IMG/VR virus record: IMGVR_UViG_3300022745_000022
Span: 30,295-94,294 of that record
Source: a virus
DNA length: 64,000 nt
Direction: 5' to 3' (one strand)
This document shows, one piece after another, positions 19,386 through 29,700 of the stretch. How positions within the stretch are numbered: the first letter of the stretch is position 1; each line of letters opens with the position of its first letter. A model generated the notes under the pieces. It did no database searches. It was not told the origin of the DNA and saw only the letters and a list, made by a program, of their open reading frames with translations. A program made the translations under genes and the position numbers.

Positions 19386-19896
19386 GACATACACGGCAGC
19401 CACCCTCGGTGCTGCTTTTGCTTCCAACAAATCCATGCTCGCGCTGTTCAATGCACATGCCTCACGTAAGGTGAAACTGTACCGCGTATGGTTGCTGAAC
19501 AACCAGACGACAGCCGTCACCGGTGTGGTCACTACGATGTTATTGCGTAAGATCTCGGCACTCTCCGCCGGTACGGCCGTGACTCCGGTGGCCCACGATT
19601 CAGCCAATGCCACGGTGGATCTTACCTCCGTGACCTGTAACACCGGTGGCACCTTCACCAACACAGCTGATGCCGCTTTCCGTCAGATCCTGTGGTCTGG
19701 TGACGAACCTGCCGTGTCTTCGGCCACCTCGGACGAGTTTCAGTGTCTGGTGCCGCTGAACTGTATTTGGGATTCCACAGGGGATTCCAACATTGAACCC
19801 CTCGTCATGAATACCACCGAAGGATGGCATGTAGTACAGCCTGGCGCCAACGCTGTAGGTGTACTGGATGTGTTCTTCGAATTCACTATTTCTTAA
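19378..19896 (+). CDS. Beta-rich virion protein of a widespread phage module
   Basis: 172 residues. The order KSMLALFNAHASRKVKLYRVWLLNN, then LLRKISALSAGTAVTPV, then ILWSGDEPA and a closing VLDVFFEFTIS, follows a family of small jelly-roll-like virion proteins that I recall from very different tailed phages, always beside the families seen in the next genes. Almost entirely beta, with few charged residues. Probably a capsid decoration or fibre-base protein. Confidence 0.5.
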   Translation: MAKTYTAATLGAAFASNKSMLALFNAHASRKVKLYRVWLLNNQTTAVTGVVTTMLLRKISALSAGTAVTPVAHDSANATVDLTSVTCNTGGTFTNTADAAFRQILWSGDEPAVSSATSDEFQCLVPLNCIWDSTGDSNIEPLVMNTTEGWHVVQPGANAVGVLDVFFEFTIS

Positions 19897-19905
19897 TCCA
19901 CTCAC

Positions 19906-20115
19906 ATGGCAAAAGACACTCGAACAGTACTGGACAATATCCGCAGCAAGATCCCCGGAGATGCGAAGCTTTTGGTAGCCTGGTATCGTGAGGATGGGGG
20001 TACACTAGTGCTTGCCCAGGCGAATATGTCGCAGGCGGACATTGATAAAGTGGCCGACAGTCTCAAGATCAATAATATGAAAGAGAAGCAGGCCCGTGGT
20101 CGGGTAATCACATGA
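19906..20115 (+). CDS. Small hypothetical protein in the fibre/decoration module
   Basis: 69 residues, lying between two virion genes, 9 bases after one stop and overlapping the next start (ATGA). It has a helical N-terminus, a short beta segment (DAKLLVAWYREDGGTLVL) and a basic C-terminus. The coupling to both neighbours supports it as a real gene. Function unknown. Confidence 0.55.
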   Translation: MAKDTRTVLDNIRSKIPGDAKLLVAWYREDGGTLVLAQANMSQADIDKVADSLKINNMKEKQARGRVIT

Positions 20116-21572
20116 GGTACACGTATCGCATACATGGAGATGGGCTGTGGCCGTCCAACTTTGGATTCGCATACATGGTCATTCTAAATCCTTCTGGTTC
20201 AGGACGCAAGCTTACATTGCGCTCACTGGAGGTGTATGTACAAACCATTACCAGCGGTGCAAGTTTGCTTGGAGCAATGCAATGTGCCCTGCACAAGACA
20301 TCGGCTACCGGACTGTATGGAGAAGACATGTCCATCTACGCCAGCAAGTTTGACTCCTCAATGACACTGCCATCTTCAGTGGTACTGCGCCGCAACACAG
20401 GTGGCTTTTCGCAAAGCGCCATAATCCGTCACCTGGATATTGGTAGGAGAAGTAGCTCTCCAAATACACTGAACCGCACACTATTTGGAACGATCTCCGG
20501 ACTAGGAACTGACATGATTCGTCCATCGTACCGCTCGGCCAAGCGTGCTTCTGCCACAGTCCTGGAGCCGGTAATCCTCAACAATGGAGAAGCCCTAGCC
20601 TGTATTGCAGAGAATAAAGACGCGTCGGCTACCAACGTCATTTCTTCTTCCCCAATGCTCTGCAGTGTACTTGCAAGCGTGAATGGAAAGATGGTCTCTT
20701 GGCAATTTACTGCTGTACCCCGACCCGGCCTTGCCCTGTTCAGTTTGGAGAACACTGGTGCCAATACCGTAAAGCTTCTGGACGTTACGTTCATGGAACT
20801 CGGATCCACCGACACACCCACGATACGATTGGTTCCGGTAGGGCAGATGTACGGCCAGAATGTAGGAGACACATCACATACCGGAATCGCCATCACAAAG
20901 ATGGACTCTACGTACCCGACGCTCGACGCTACCAAGTGCCAAGTGTACACTGACATAGGTATCATTCCTTATGGTGTACCTGAGGTGGCCATTGCTCCAT
21001 CGTCCACAGGATCCCCACAAGGAATGAATTACCTGCACACCAAAGACTTCAATGGTCCATTGTACAAAGTATTTCTTCCAGAGATGGCCCATATGCGCAT
21101 CAACCAGCAGATGAGTGATACACTCGGTTACAGCAATACCATGAAATTTTCTGACATTGGAGTACGCAAAAGTGCGATTGTCATCAACCCTGGCGAAGGA
21201 ATTGCTCTTGTCAACAGTGCCGAGACTGCAGTAGGTACTTTCCCTGGTTTCAGTGGATGGCCCTGTCTTGCCTTTGGCGTACAGGTAGACTCTGAACCGC
21301 AAGCTTCCCCTGCACTGTCCATCACTGGTCTGCAAAGTGGCTCTGACATTGTGATCCTCTCACCAGGAACCTCCACCGAACTGCTGAATGTTGATGCCAA
21401 TGCTGGCTCCACGTTCTCCTGGTCGTATGACCCGGATGTGGTGACTGGTGCAGATGTGTGCATCTATAAGACTGGATATGTACCATATATCATACGCAAT
21501 CTGTCGCTGGGCTTGTCGGGAGTCTCGATCCCCGTGAGTCAGGTAGCTGACAGGAATTATTCAAACCCGTAA
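20112..21572 (+). CDS. Virion protein of the fibre/decoration module
   Basis: A 486-residue beta-rich protein. The start, GFAYMVILNPSGSGRKLTLRSLEV (residues about 18-41, here split to note FAYMVILNP and GRKLTLRSLEV), is characteristic of a virion protein family I recall from many unrelated phages. The C-terminus ends DRNYSNP, almost the same as the ending DRAYLNP of the next gene. Its base composition is slightly less GC-rich than its neighbours by eye. Probably a fibre or capsid-surface protein; which particle part it belongs to is unknown. Confidence 0.5.
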   Translation: MRYTYRIHGDGLWPSNFGFAYMVILNPSGSGRKLTLRSLEVYVQTITSGASLLGAMQCALHKTSATGLYGEDMSIYASKFDSSMTLPSSVVLRRNTGGFSQSAIIRHLDIGRRSSSPNTLNRTLFGTISGLGTDMIRPSYRSAKRASATVLEPVILNNGEALACIAENKDASATNVISSSPMLCSVLASVNGKMVSWQFTAVPRPGLALFSLENTGANTVKLLDVTFMELGSTDTPTIRLVPVGQMYGQNVGDTSHTGIAITKMDSTYPTLDATKCQVYTDIGIIPYGVPEVAIAPSSTGSPQGMNYLHTKDFNGPLYKVFLPEMAHMRINQQMSDTLGYSNTMKFSDIGVRKSAIVINPGEGIALVNSAETAVGTFPGFSGWPCLAFGVQVDSEPQASPALSITGLQSGSDIVILSPGTSTELLNVDANAGSTFSWSYDPDVVTGADVCIYKTGYVPYIIRNLSLGLSGVSIPVSQVADRNYSNP

Positions 21573-21583
21573 CACATTGAACA

Positions 21584-22948
21584 ATGAAAATCGTAGATCC
21601 GGATCTGCTTGTGGTGGGTACAGAACTCACCATTGACACCTCCGCAAAGACATTCACACTGGTACAAGCCGGTAACCTCGTCTACAAAGATGGCGTCACC
21701 ATTCAGGCGCTATACTCCAAATTCGTGGAACTCTGGACTACGGCCACGTACAACAAGTTCCCCTTCCCGATGTATGCCATTGACGCCCGTTCTGGTCAGT
21801 TCCAGTTCGGCACCGATGGCGCCACATTCAACGGATGGAAGCCCGCCAATGATGCCACACGCCAGGCCCTGCGCGACGGTGGTTGGAGTGAATACAATAG
21901 CGGTGGCACACTGAACCGTCAGTATGTGGGTATTGTTGCACTTGCTTCCGGCTTCCCTGCCGGCACACAGTTCTACTACCAAAAAGCCTCTGGTGCAGCT
22001 GCAGCCAACTTCACTTTCACAGACGGTCCCAACGAAGGCATCCAGGTGTATGGTGATGCCACGAACGGGAACTTCGATAACCGCACATACTTCAAGATAT
22101 TCTGCCGCGCGTACGGTTACACGTATGACGATGCAGTGCTGGGCGATATCGGTGAAACCGGTACGGGTGCATTCAAGCTTTCGATGCCCATCTCTGTGAA
22201 CTCTGACCTAAAGATCCAGGCCAATGATGCCACAGTGGCGGCCAACACACCGTACACTTCCATCAACATTACTTACTATGGCACCAACCAGGTGCGCAAC
22301 ATTGGAGGTGTGAACTACAACTTCCGGGTGATCATCGATGGAGCCAACGCCACGGCAGAGCAGATCTATACCAAGGTACAGTACCTGCTGCGCCAGAATG
22401 CAGACATCGACTCTGGTGCCGGTACAGTAACCGGCAACACTGCTGATGCTCTGTTGTACTTCGTGGGCGACACACTCTACACCACGGCCGGCGTGTACAT
22501 TGATAACTACAATGTCAATGACATCAACCGCCTCAAGTTCCTTCCCTATGGAGCCAGCACAGGAGCGGAAGTAAACTTCCCATACAATGCCACGGGCACA
22601 CTGAGCTTCAATACCCCACTCATCGGCGGCACTGGCTATTTCAAGATGTATTTCACCACATTGCCCGGGTTAAGTAACGACTATGGTGAGTCAGGGGCAG
22701 TAGTGGTGAATGATAAAGATGGTAACCCCATACAGGGTGCTGTGAGTAGCGGGTCCATTACCTTCTCCTTTGCTTACGACAGCAATAACCAGGGAGGTCG
22801 TACCGCAGGTACTGACGCCGGGGTTACCGTGGTCGCGGGCAGACCAGGGTTCGCCAAACCTGTGGTGACCAATTATACCATCACCAGGACCACCGGCCAA
22901 AACATAGCATTGGTAGCAGAACAGGATAGAGCATACCTGAACCCCTAA
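21584..22948 (+). CDS. Virion protein of the fibre/decoration module
   Basis: A 454-residue protein. Residues 22-90 hold the pattern TFTLVQAGNLVYKDGVTIQ, ALYSKFVELW and KFPFPMYAID, then ATRQALRDGGWSEY (about 88-101), which I recognise as a widespread phage virion family. It then has a repeated beta region with many Gly, Asn and Thr and ends AEQDRAYLNP, echoing the end of the previous gene. Probable fibre or head-surface protein. It is followed after 3 bases by the next member of the module. Confidence 0.55.
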   Translation: MKIVDPDLLVVGTELTIDTSAKTFTLVQAGNLVYKDGVTIQALYSKFVELWTTATYNKFPFPMYAIDARSGQFQFGTDGATFNGWKPANDATRQALRDGGWSEYNSGGTLNRQYVGIVALASGFPAGTQFYYQKASGAAAANFTFTDGPNEGIQVYGDATNGNFDNRTYFKIFCRAYGYTYDDAVLGDIGETGTGAFKLSMPISVNSDLKIQANDATVAANTPYTSINITYYGTNQVRNIGGVNYNFRVIIDGANATAEQIYTKVQYLLRQNADIDSGAGTVTGNTADALLYFVGDTLYTTAGVYIDNYNVNDINRLKFLPYGASTGAEVNFPYNATGTLSFNTPLIGGTGYFKMYFTTLPGLSNDYGESGAVVVNDKDGNPIQGAVSSGSITFSFAYDSNNQGGRTAGTDAGVTVVAGRPGFAKPVVTNYTITRTTGQNIALVAEQDRAYLNP

Positions 22949-22951
22949 GCC

Positions 22952-23494
22952 ATGGGATACACTTTTGACGGCGCCAACAAGATCATCACACTGACCTCAG
23001 GTACCACGAGCATTTCTGTTCGTGATCTCTGGAGCCGGTGGTATGACTGGTGGGTGCTGTCGAACAACAGCAAATACCCACTGGCTTTCACCAATCTTGG
23101 TGGTGACACGATCGACGCCAGTGCCGGTACATTCATTCCGATCTACCTATTTCTGCAAAACGGCTGGCGTATCCGACCACAGGAAGCCAACCACACCCTA
23201 AACGTAGGAGATGGCATCCTACTTGTGGCTGGTGGCGGGGATCCGTTCTTGTCCACACTAGGGGCATTCACAGTGCGCATCAACTACCAACAACCAGTGC
23301 AGGCCATCAGCTTCGGTTCAGGTGGTGGAGGTATCTCCGCCGAGTTGGCACTCATGCTGGAACAATTCCTGACCATTGAAGGCTTCAAGGACGGAGTCGT
23401 GGCAGAAAACTCGGCTTCACTGCGCAGGGCAGGATCGGTACAGTTACAGATCAGCGGATACGGCACAGGCTTTACAACCGTCGAGAAAATATGA
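22952..23494 (+). CDS. Virion protein, head-surface/fibre family
   Basis: 180 residues. The signature SVRDLWSRWYDWWVLSNNSK, then YPLAF, GGDTIDASAGTFIPIYLFL, NGWRIRPQEANHTL and GGGDPF, is a family I recognise with fair certainty from many phages, often as an N-terminal domain of fibre or adaptor proteins. The C-terminal 60 residues contain a helix (AELALMLEQFLTIEGF) and a Gly-rich link. It overlaps the next start (ATGA). Confidence 0.6.
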   Translation: MGYTFDGANKIITLTSGTTSISVRDLWSRWYDWWVLSNNSKYPLAFTNLGGDTIDASAGTFIPIYLFLQNGWRIRPQEANHTLNVGDGILLVAGGGDPFLSTLGAFTVRINYQQPVQAISFGSGGGGISAELALMLEQFLTIEGFKDGVVAENSASLRRAGSVQLQISGYGTGFTTVEKI

Positions 23495-23724
23495 GGCTGA
23501 GCTTTGCCATAGGAGGATATCTGGAACCGGTGACCACACCACTACGGTTCGTACACCATGGCTACCTGTATGAAGAGATCGATGCCCCTGAGACAGTAGT
23601 CAAACTCCCGATCGTATTCCCGGTGAGCCTTGAAGTATATGACATACCGATACAGAAGCGGAAAGTGGACGATGGTGAAATCTTACTATTGATTAACGCA
23701 TTCATGAAAACACAGACACGATGA
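23491..23724 (+). CDS. Small hypothetical protein before the RNA polymerase gene
   Basis: 77 residues, coupled at both ends by ATGA overlaps (starts 23491, stop shared with the ATG at 23721). It is mostly beta with a short charged helix at the end. Its position suggests it closes the fibre/decoration module. Function unknown. Confidence 0.55.
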   Translation: MRLSFAIGGYLEPVTTPLRFVHHGYLYEEIDAPETVVKLPIVFPVSLEVYDIPIQKRKVDDGEILLLINAFMKTQTR

Positions 23725-26700
23725 GCCTGGCAAATTGTTTGGAAAAAGTAGACAAAAAGATCGCCAGTCCTTTGCTGGAAAAGTGGCAGAAGCTGGTCGA
23801 CGATAATATGGAGGAAGTCAAAGCTAACCGCCAGATACTTCGCGAGTATGGTGAGGAGCTGAACTCCAGGCTCAACGAGGTGCGCAGCAGAGCGAACCTC
23901 AAGTATGCTAATCCTACTTACACTTCACAGAGCGCGGCCAGTATCAACAAGTCCTACGATGCTAAGCTTCGCAAGCTCTCCCCGACCATGGTCACCGTGG
24001 AAGGTGAACAGCTCATGACCTATGAGCCCGTAGAGGAACACTCCTCGGAAGGCAAGATCGACCTGCACTTCGCCCCGGACGACATGTTCTCCGGCGTGAA
24101 CACCACCGACGGTGTGTATGACACACTTGGCGAGCCCAACGAGAATCAGGTCATCATGCAGGAGATCGCTGGTCAGCCTGAGAAGAAGATGAACTTCTCC
24201 AATAGAATGCCTGCGGAGCAAGTCACCAAGAATATCCAGGAGTTCTACGAGATGGCTAAGGAGCAACCCAACAAGGAGTTCCTGGTTCCCTATACTGCAG
24301 AATTTCCCAACCGCGCAGGGATGACCGGCTATAGCCCACGGGAGCTGGCCAATCTCTTCGGCGCATTCCCCATTCCCACCAACGTCATCTTCCAGCGTCA
24401 GTTCCGTGGCCTCATAGAGAACGACCCGGGACGCTTCATCGGCAATGAGATCCAACTTGTCGACCAGGGCACTAGGGAGCCACTGAAGGTGGACCAGGTC
24501 GCACTGGACAAGGCCCGCCGGCAGATGTTCATCGAGATCCGTGATGCCGATGGTAACAAGACCGGCAAGTTCTTCTCTTCCCAGCAGCAACTGGAAGCTA
24601 CCGATGCGGTGATCGCTGAGGTGGCCAAGCGCGTCATCCGTACTGAGGGCAGGCCGGATGCCTCGCAGATCTTCGAGGATATTCGCAAGCAATTCATCAT
24701 GCTACTGGACAGGGCCTACACACCAATGGCCGCTGGTACGCGTGTCTTCAGTGGTGACCTGGATGTGTTCCCCCACATCACACAGGAAATGGCCAAGGCA
24801 TACAAGCTCAACATGGAGCAGGTCCTGAACTCCTTCGAGGATGTGAAACGTGAGGCCGTACGCCGCATGTCCGTTCAAGGCATCAAGGTGCGTACGTTCG
24901 ATGACTCAGGTACACCGGAGGAACTGTTCAGCCTGGAAGAGGGCAAAGGCCTGGAGAACTTCGACGATGTGCACTTTGCACTGGATCCCAAAGCCACGGC
25001 CTCCACGAAGATGAAGCTGTTCATGAGCACCGTGGAGAATACGGAAGAGGGCATGAAGAAGCGACCGCGTCCCATCTCCATACCACTGAAGGATGAATAC
25101 CGCAAGCAGATCGTCGACGGTACACGTGACCGTACGGTGCGCACTCCTGAGCAGATCAGGGAACTCCGTCTGAATGTCGGAGAGGAGTACCAGGACTCCA
25201 GCGTGTTCAAGATCGGCGATCAGATCTACGTGGCCCGCGCGGTCAAGAGGCTCACGGCTCAAGAGGCCACTGAATACAATGAGAGTCCGCTGCGTGAAGA
25301 CTACCAAGCCAAGGAAGGAGACACCATGGTCACCATCAAGCCTTACGTGGAGGAGCATGGCCTGCGCTCAGTGCCCTCTTTCATCGGCACCTCCACACTG
25401 GCCAACTTCGACTCCCTCTACGAGGACGTCACCGGTCTACTGGCTGGTAACAAGCCCTCCTTCACCAACTACATGGCTATCCTGGAGAACTCCACCAAGC
25501 CTGCCGTGCGCAAGCTTGCCGAGAAATTGCAGGATGGTAGCACGCCCACTCAGCTCCGCAAGGAGTTCGTGTCGGTGATGACCAAGGCATACACCCAGTA
25601 TGCTATGCTCCAGTTCAGCATCCAGAAAGATGGTGCAGAGTCCTTCATCTATAATGCCAACCTATACTCCATCCGCAACACCATCATCAAGGGATGGCAG
25701 GAAGCGCAGAAAGCATCCCCCATCGTCACCAAGGATGGGGCCGGCAACTTGCTCCTGAATAAGGAAGTGCTGGCTGAACTCCGCAACGACTACACCACTG
25801 TCCGCGATCTTCATACACGTATCACCAATGGTGATGTCGCTGCTTCGAAAGCCTTTAAGCTCGCTTCAGAGAACCTGGCCAAGAAGATGCTCACGCTCAA
25901 TGGTGTGGTGCTCAGCGACGCAGCCTTCGAGGATATGTTCAAGGGCATCGAGCGCTACACCATGGGCACGGACTTTACCGGCTCCTGGTTCCGTCAGTGG
26001 GCGATGACCAAGCAGGGCCAGCCGAACGGTATATTCTCCGCTTTCATGGAGCGCCTACTGGGCATGGATACCGATACGGTGACCAATGCCATCGAGCAGA
26101 ACAACCCGCTGTACATGGAGCCCAAGACGATGAAGATCATCGCCAAGGTGGCCACCAAGTATCAGGAGGTTCTGTACAACAGCTCGCACAAGAATGTCAA
26201 CGGCGATAACATCTGGGATTACACCCTGAACACATACCTCTCCGATAGGCATGCAGATCTCATTGGTGATGACCCCACCTATCGGAATAAGCTCAAGGAC
26301 ACCTACCTGGCACAGAACAACTGGCTGCTGAAGATCCTGGAGGAGAAGCCAGCCATGCGCGACAACATGGAGCTCTACTACCTGGAGGCCATGAAGAAGC
26401 AGTACGGTACGGCATCTGCGGAGCGCAGCGATATGAGTGACCGTGACCAACTGTTCATGGCCCTGCACCTGATGATGAACCGCGGTGCCGCACAGATGCA
26501 CATGGTAGCGCTTACACACTCTGACAAGACGCGTACCCCCGTGTACATGCGTATGCCACGCACGCAGGTGGCCACTGCAGAACAGATCTCCATGGAACTC
26601 GTCGACCGCTTGCGGTCAGTGGTGTATGGAGAGTTCGACCGCATTGCCGGCCACAAGGATGTGAAGTTCCGCCAGCAGCAGTATGAGAAAGGCAAGGGCA

Positions 26701-29700
26701 TGTTCTACTTCCTACCGGAGTTCAACTACGAAAACATGCAGCAGTTGATGAAGGAAGGTGTCATCACGGAAGCGGAGTTCGGCAATATCTGGATCACCAA
26801 GGACCAATTAAACGTGCCGGCCAAGACCACTTCCGATGCAAAGGCCGTGGTGGATAAGCTCCTATATCGCTTCATCCAGAACGAGACGGCCGTAACGCGT
26901 GCCAAGCTCGTGGATGCTGGATTGGCTAGTCCCAAGGAGGGCACCCATAAGTTCAACACGGACTACCTGAGCAAGATCATGGGTGCGCAAACCAGTAGCC
27001 GTATCATAAAGGATCGTGAGAACACTACTTATACCATCCACGGAAAGTCCGTGCTCCAGGATGGACGTCCGGTTACGGCGGAGATGTTCCTGAACCATGC
27101 CCTGGATTTCGTAGCCATGGACTATGCCATGAATAGCTTTCTGATCAACACGGCCATGTCCACGCTCATCATGGGTGACCCGGCCCAGGTGTTCAAGACT
27201 GACCTGGAAACCACACTCAAGGAATACCAAAAGCGTCTCGCTGGCCCGATCGCTCCGGGCAAAGTGGCCGAGTGGGCAAAGCCCACGTATAAGGCCATCG
27301 TACTGGACGACATCAAGCTTGGTCTGCAGTACACCGGTCTCAACGCATACTTCAAAGGAGTCAACATCACCGACGCCCAGGAATATGTCACTGTCCAGGA
27401 ACACCTGGATACTCTCCACACTTACGGCCAGATCACAGACCAGATGTACAAGGAAATGGTGGCTGTCATCTCTCCTGCCGGAGACTACAAGTTCACCGGT
27501 GCACAGATGAAGATCCTCATGAGCATCACCAAGCCGGTGTACTACGGTTCGCAGAACGTGGAGAACAAGGCCCTTCTGCACGACTACATTAAGAGCTCCG
27601 CCCTGCCACTGTACCCGGGTTTCACCCAGGGCAACAGCAAGCTGGACTTGCTCCGTCGCCAGATGGAGCTCAGTGGTATCAGCAGGGCACACTTCCTGTC
27701 TGCACAGAAAGAGGGTGCTCCGGTACCGGCCGATGTGTTCGGTGACGAGAGTCTCCTGAACGACGGTCCCTGGGATGTGAACAAGACTCCAGGCGTCATC
27801 ACGCTGAGTCGTGAGAACTGGCGCATCCAGCAAGACGTGCCACACGATCCGGACAAGAACAAGATCAAGGTCTTCTCGCAGTTCAATAAGCTCTTCGTGG
27901 CTGACCTTCCTGCCGGCATCTCGGTAGAGACGATGGATGGCCGCACACTCACGCGGGACCAGATCCGCGAAGAGAAGGAGAAGCTTCGCGTCAACCTACT
28001 GACCAAGAACCTGAACGAGTTCATGGAGGATGTTGGTGTCGAGCAGACTGAGGATGGCTTCGTGCTGCGCAACAAGGCCAAGCTGGTCAAGCGCATGCAG
28101 GAGATGGCCCGTGATAAAGGCTACTCGGCCAATGAGCTGCTTCCCATCACGACCATGGAGGAAGGCATGCCCATGGCTCCCCTATTCTTCACTTCACTGG
28201 CCCAGCCCATGCACAATATCATGATGAGCATGGTGGACAAGGTCAACGAGGTCAAGGTCATGGGTAAGTCTTACGTGCAAGCTTCTTCCGCCGGCATCGA
28301 ACAGTTCAGCACCAGCATCCCTGAAGGCGTACGCTGGGTGAAGGGTCGTACCAAAGGTGAGCTACAGTTCATGAAGAAGAATGCCGATGGGTCAGTGGCT
28401 GCTGCAGAGGTCCTCATTCCGTTCCACTTCTTCAACAATGGCCAGAAGATGTCCCTCGATGCATTCCTGGATGAGAACGGTGAAGTGGATACCGACAAAC
28501 TCCCGGCGAACCTGCTGGAGATGATCGGTATTCGTATCCCTACCTCCAAGCACAACTCAGCACTTCCCATTCGCATTGCCGGCTTCCTGCCGGAGAATAT
28601 GGGAGATACCATCATCGTTCCTCCTGGCATCACCACGCAGATGGGTTCCGACTTTGACGTGGATAAACTCTATGTGTACCGCCGGCCGTACAGCATGCAG
28701 GAGGGTAAGCTCTCATCGACCACTGACGACGAAGCGCAGTACTTCGACCTACAGTGGAAGGTGATGACTTCCCCCGACATGTACGACACCGTCCTCAGTC
28801 CACTAGACAAAGAGGACCTCAAGGATGAAGCCAAGCTGGCCTCCAAGAAAGCTGAAGAGGGGAACTTCTTCGGTGGCGTACGTCAGCTCTCTGACTTCAT
28901 CTCCCAAAAGGATGCCAAGAGCCTCATCGGCTTCAGTGCACTCACCAACACACTGCTCGCTTCCATCCAGCACTTGAATATCCGCTACGGTCATGTCGAG
29001 CTGGGAGAAGACGAGAATGGCAAGAAGACCAGGGAGTTGGTGAATGACTACATCACCACCTTCGCCAACCTGGAACTCGGCAAGCTCTCCGGTTACGGCA
29101 AGTCCTCCTACAAGGGAGAGAACCGTACCAAGATGGACAATATCGGCATCATGATGAGTGAATTCCTGGACCACTCCAAGAATAGGACCATTGATAAGAT
29201 CAACCTCACCATGCATACGTACGCCGCAGCTTCAGCGCTCATGAGCCTGGAGGATGGTATGGAGAATGCACTCCCGCTGACCTATGCTTCCCGATTACTA
29301 CAGCAACCCATCATACGTGAGTTCAATTCCCGCATGAGTCGCGGCGCTGACATGCTGGAAGGTTACACTCCCGGCCTGAAGGAGAACGTGTTCGACAACC
29401 TGTTCAAGTCCCTGGTTAAGAAGGGAGCCAACATGGAAGAGGCTGAGAAGATGTCCTTCACGGACACCCAGCTCCAGTATCTACTGGATCATCCTCGTAC
29501 AGACGCTTCCTACTACACCATGCAGTATGCATTGCTCTCCGCCTTCCAGAAACTGGATGAGATCGGGCAGCGCATGAGTGAGATCAGTAGTCTGGTGAAC
29601 CAGGACGTGAAAGGCACCGGTGGCGACCTGTTTACAGCCATGGATAAACTCTACAAGGCTGACAATGTCCTCGGTGACAACATCCTGCTCAACGCCAGTG

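Noticed and set aside
26862-27845. Minus-strand ORF of 327 codons within the giant polymerase gene
   Set aside because: Antisense to an uninterrupted 11.6-kb coding frame; His/Val/Leu-rich composition typical of shadows in GC-rich DNA.
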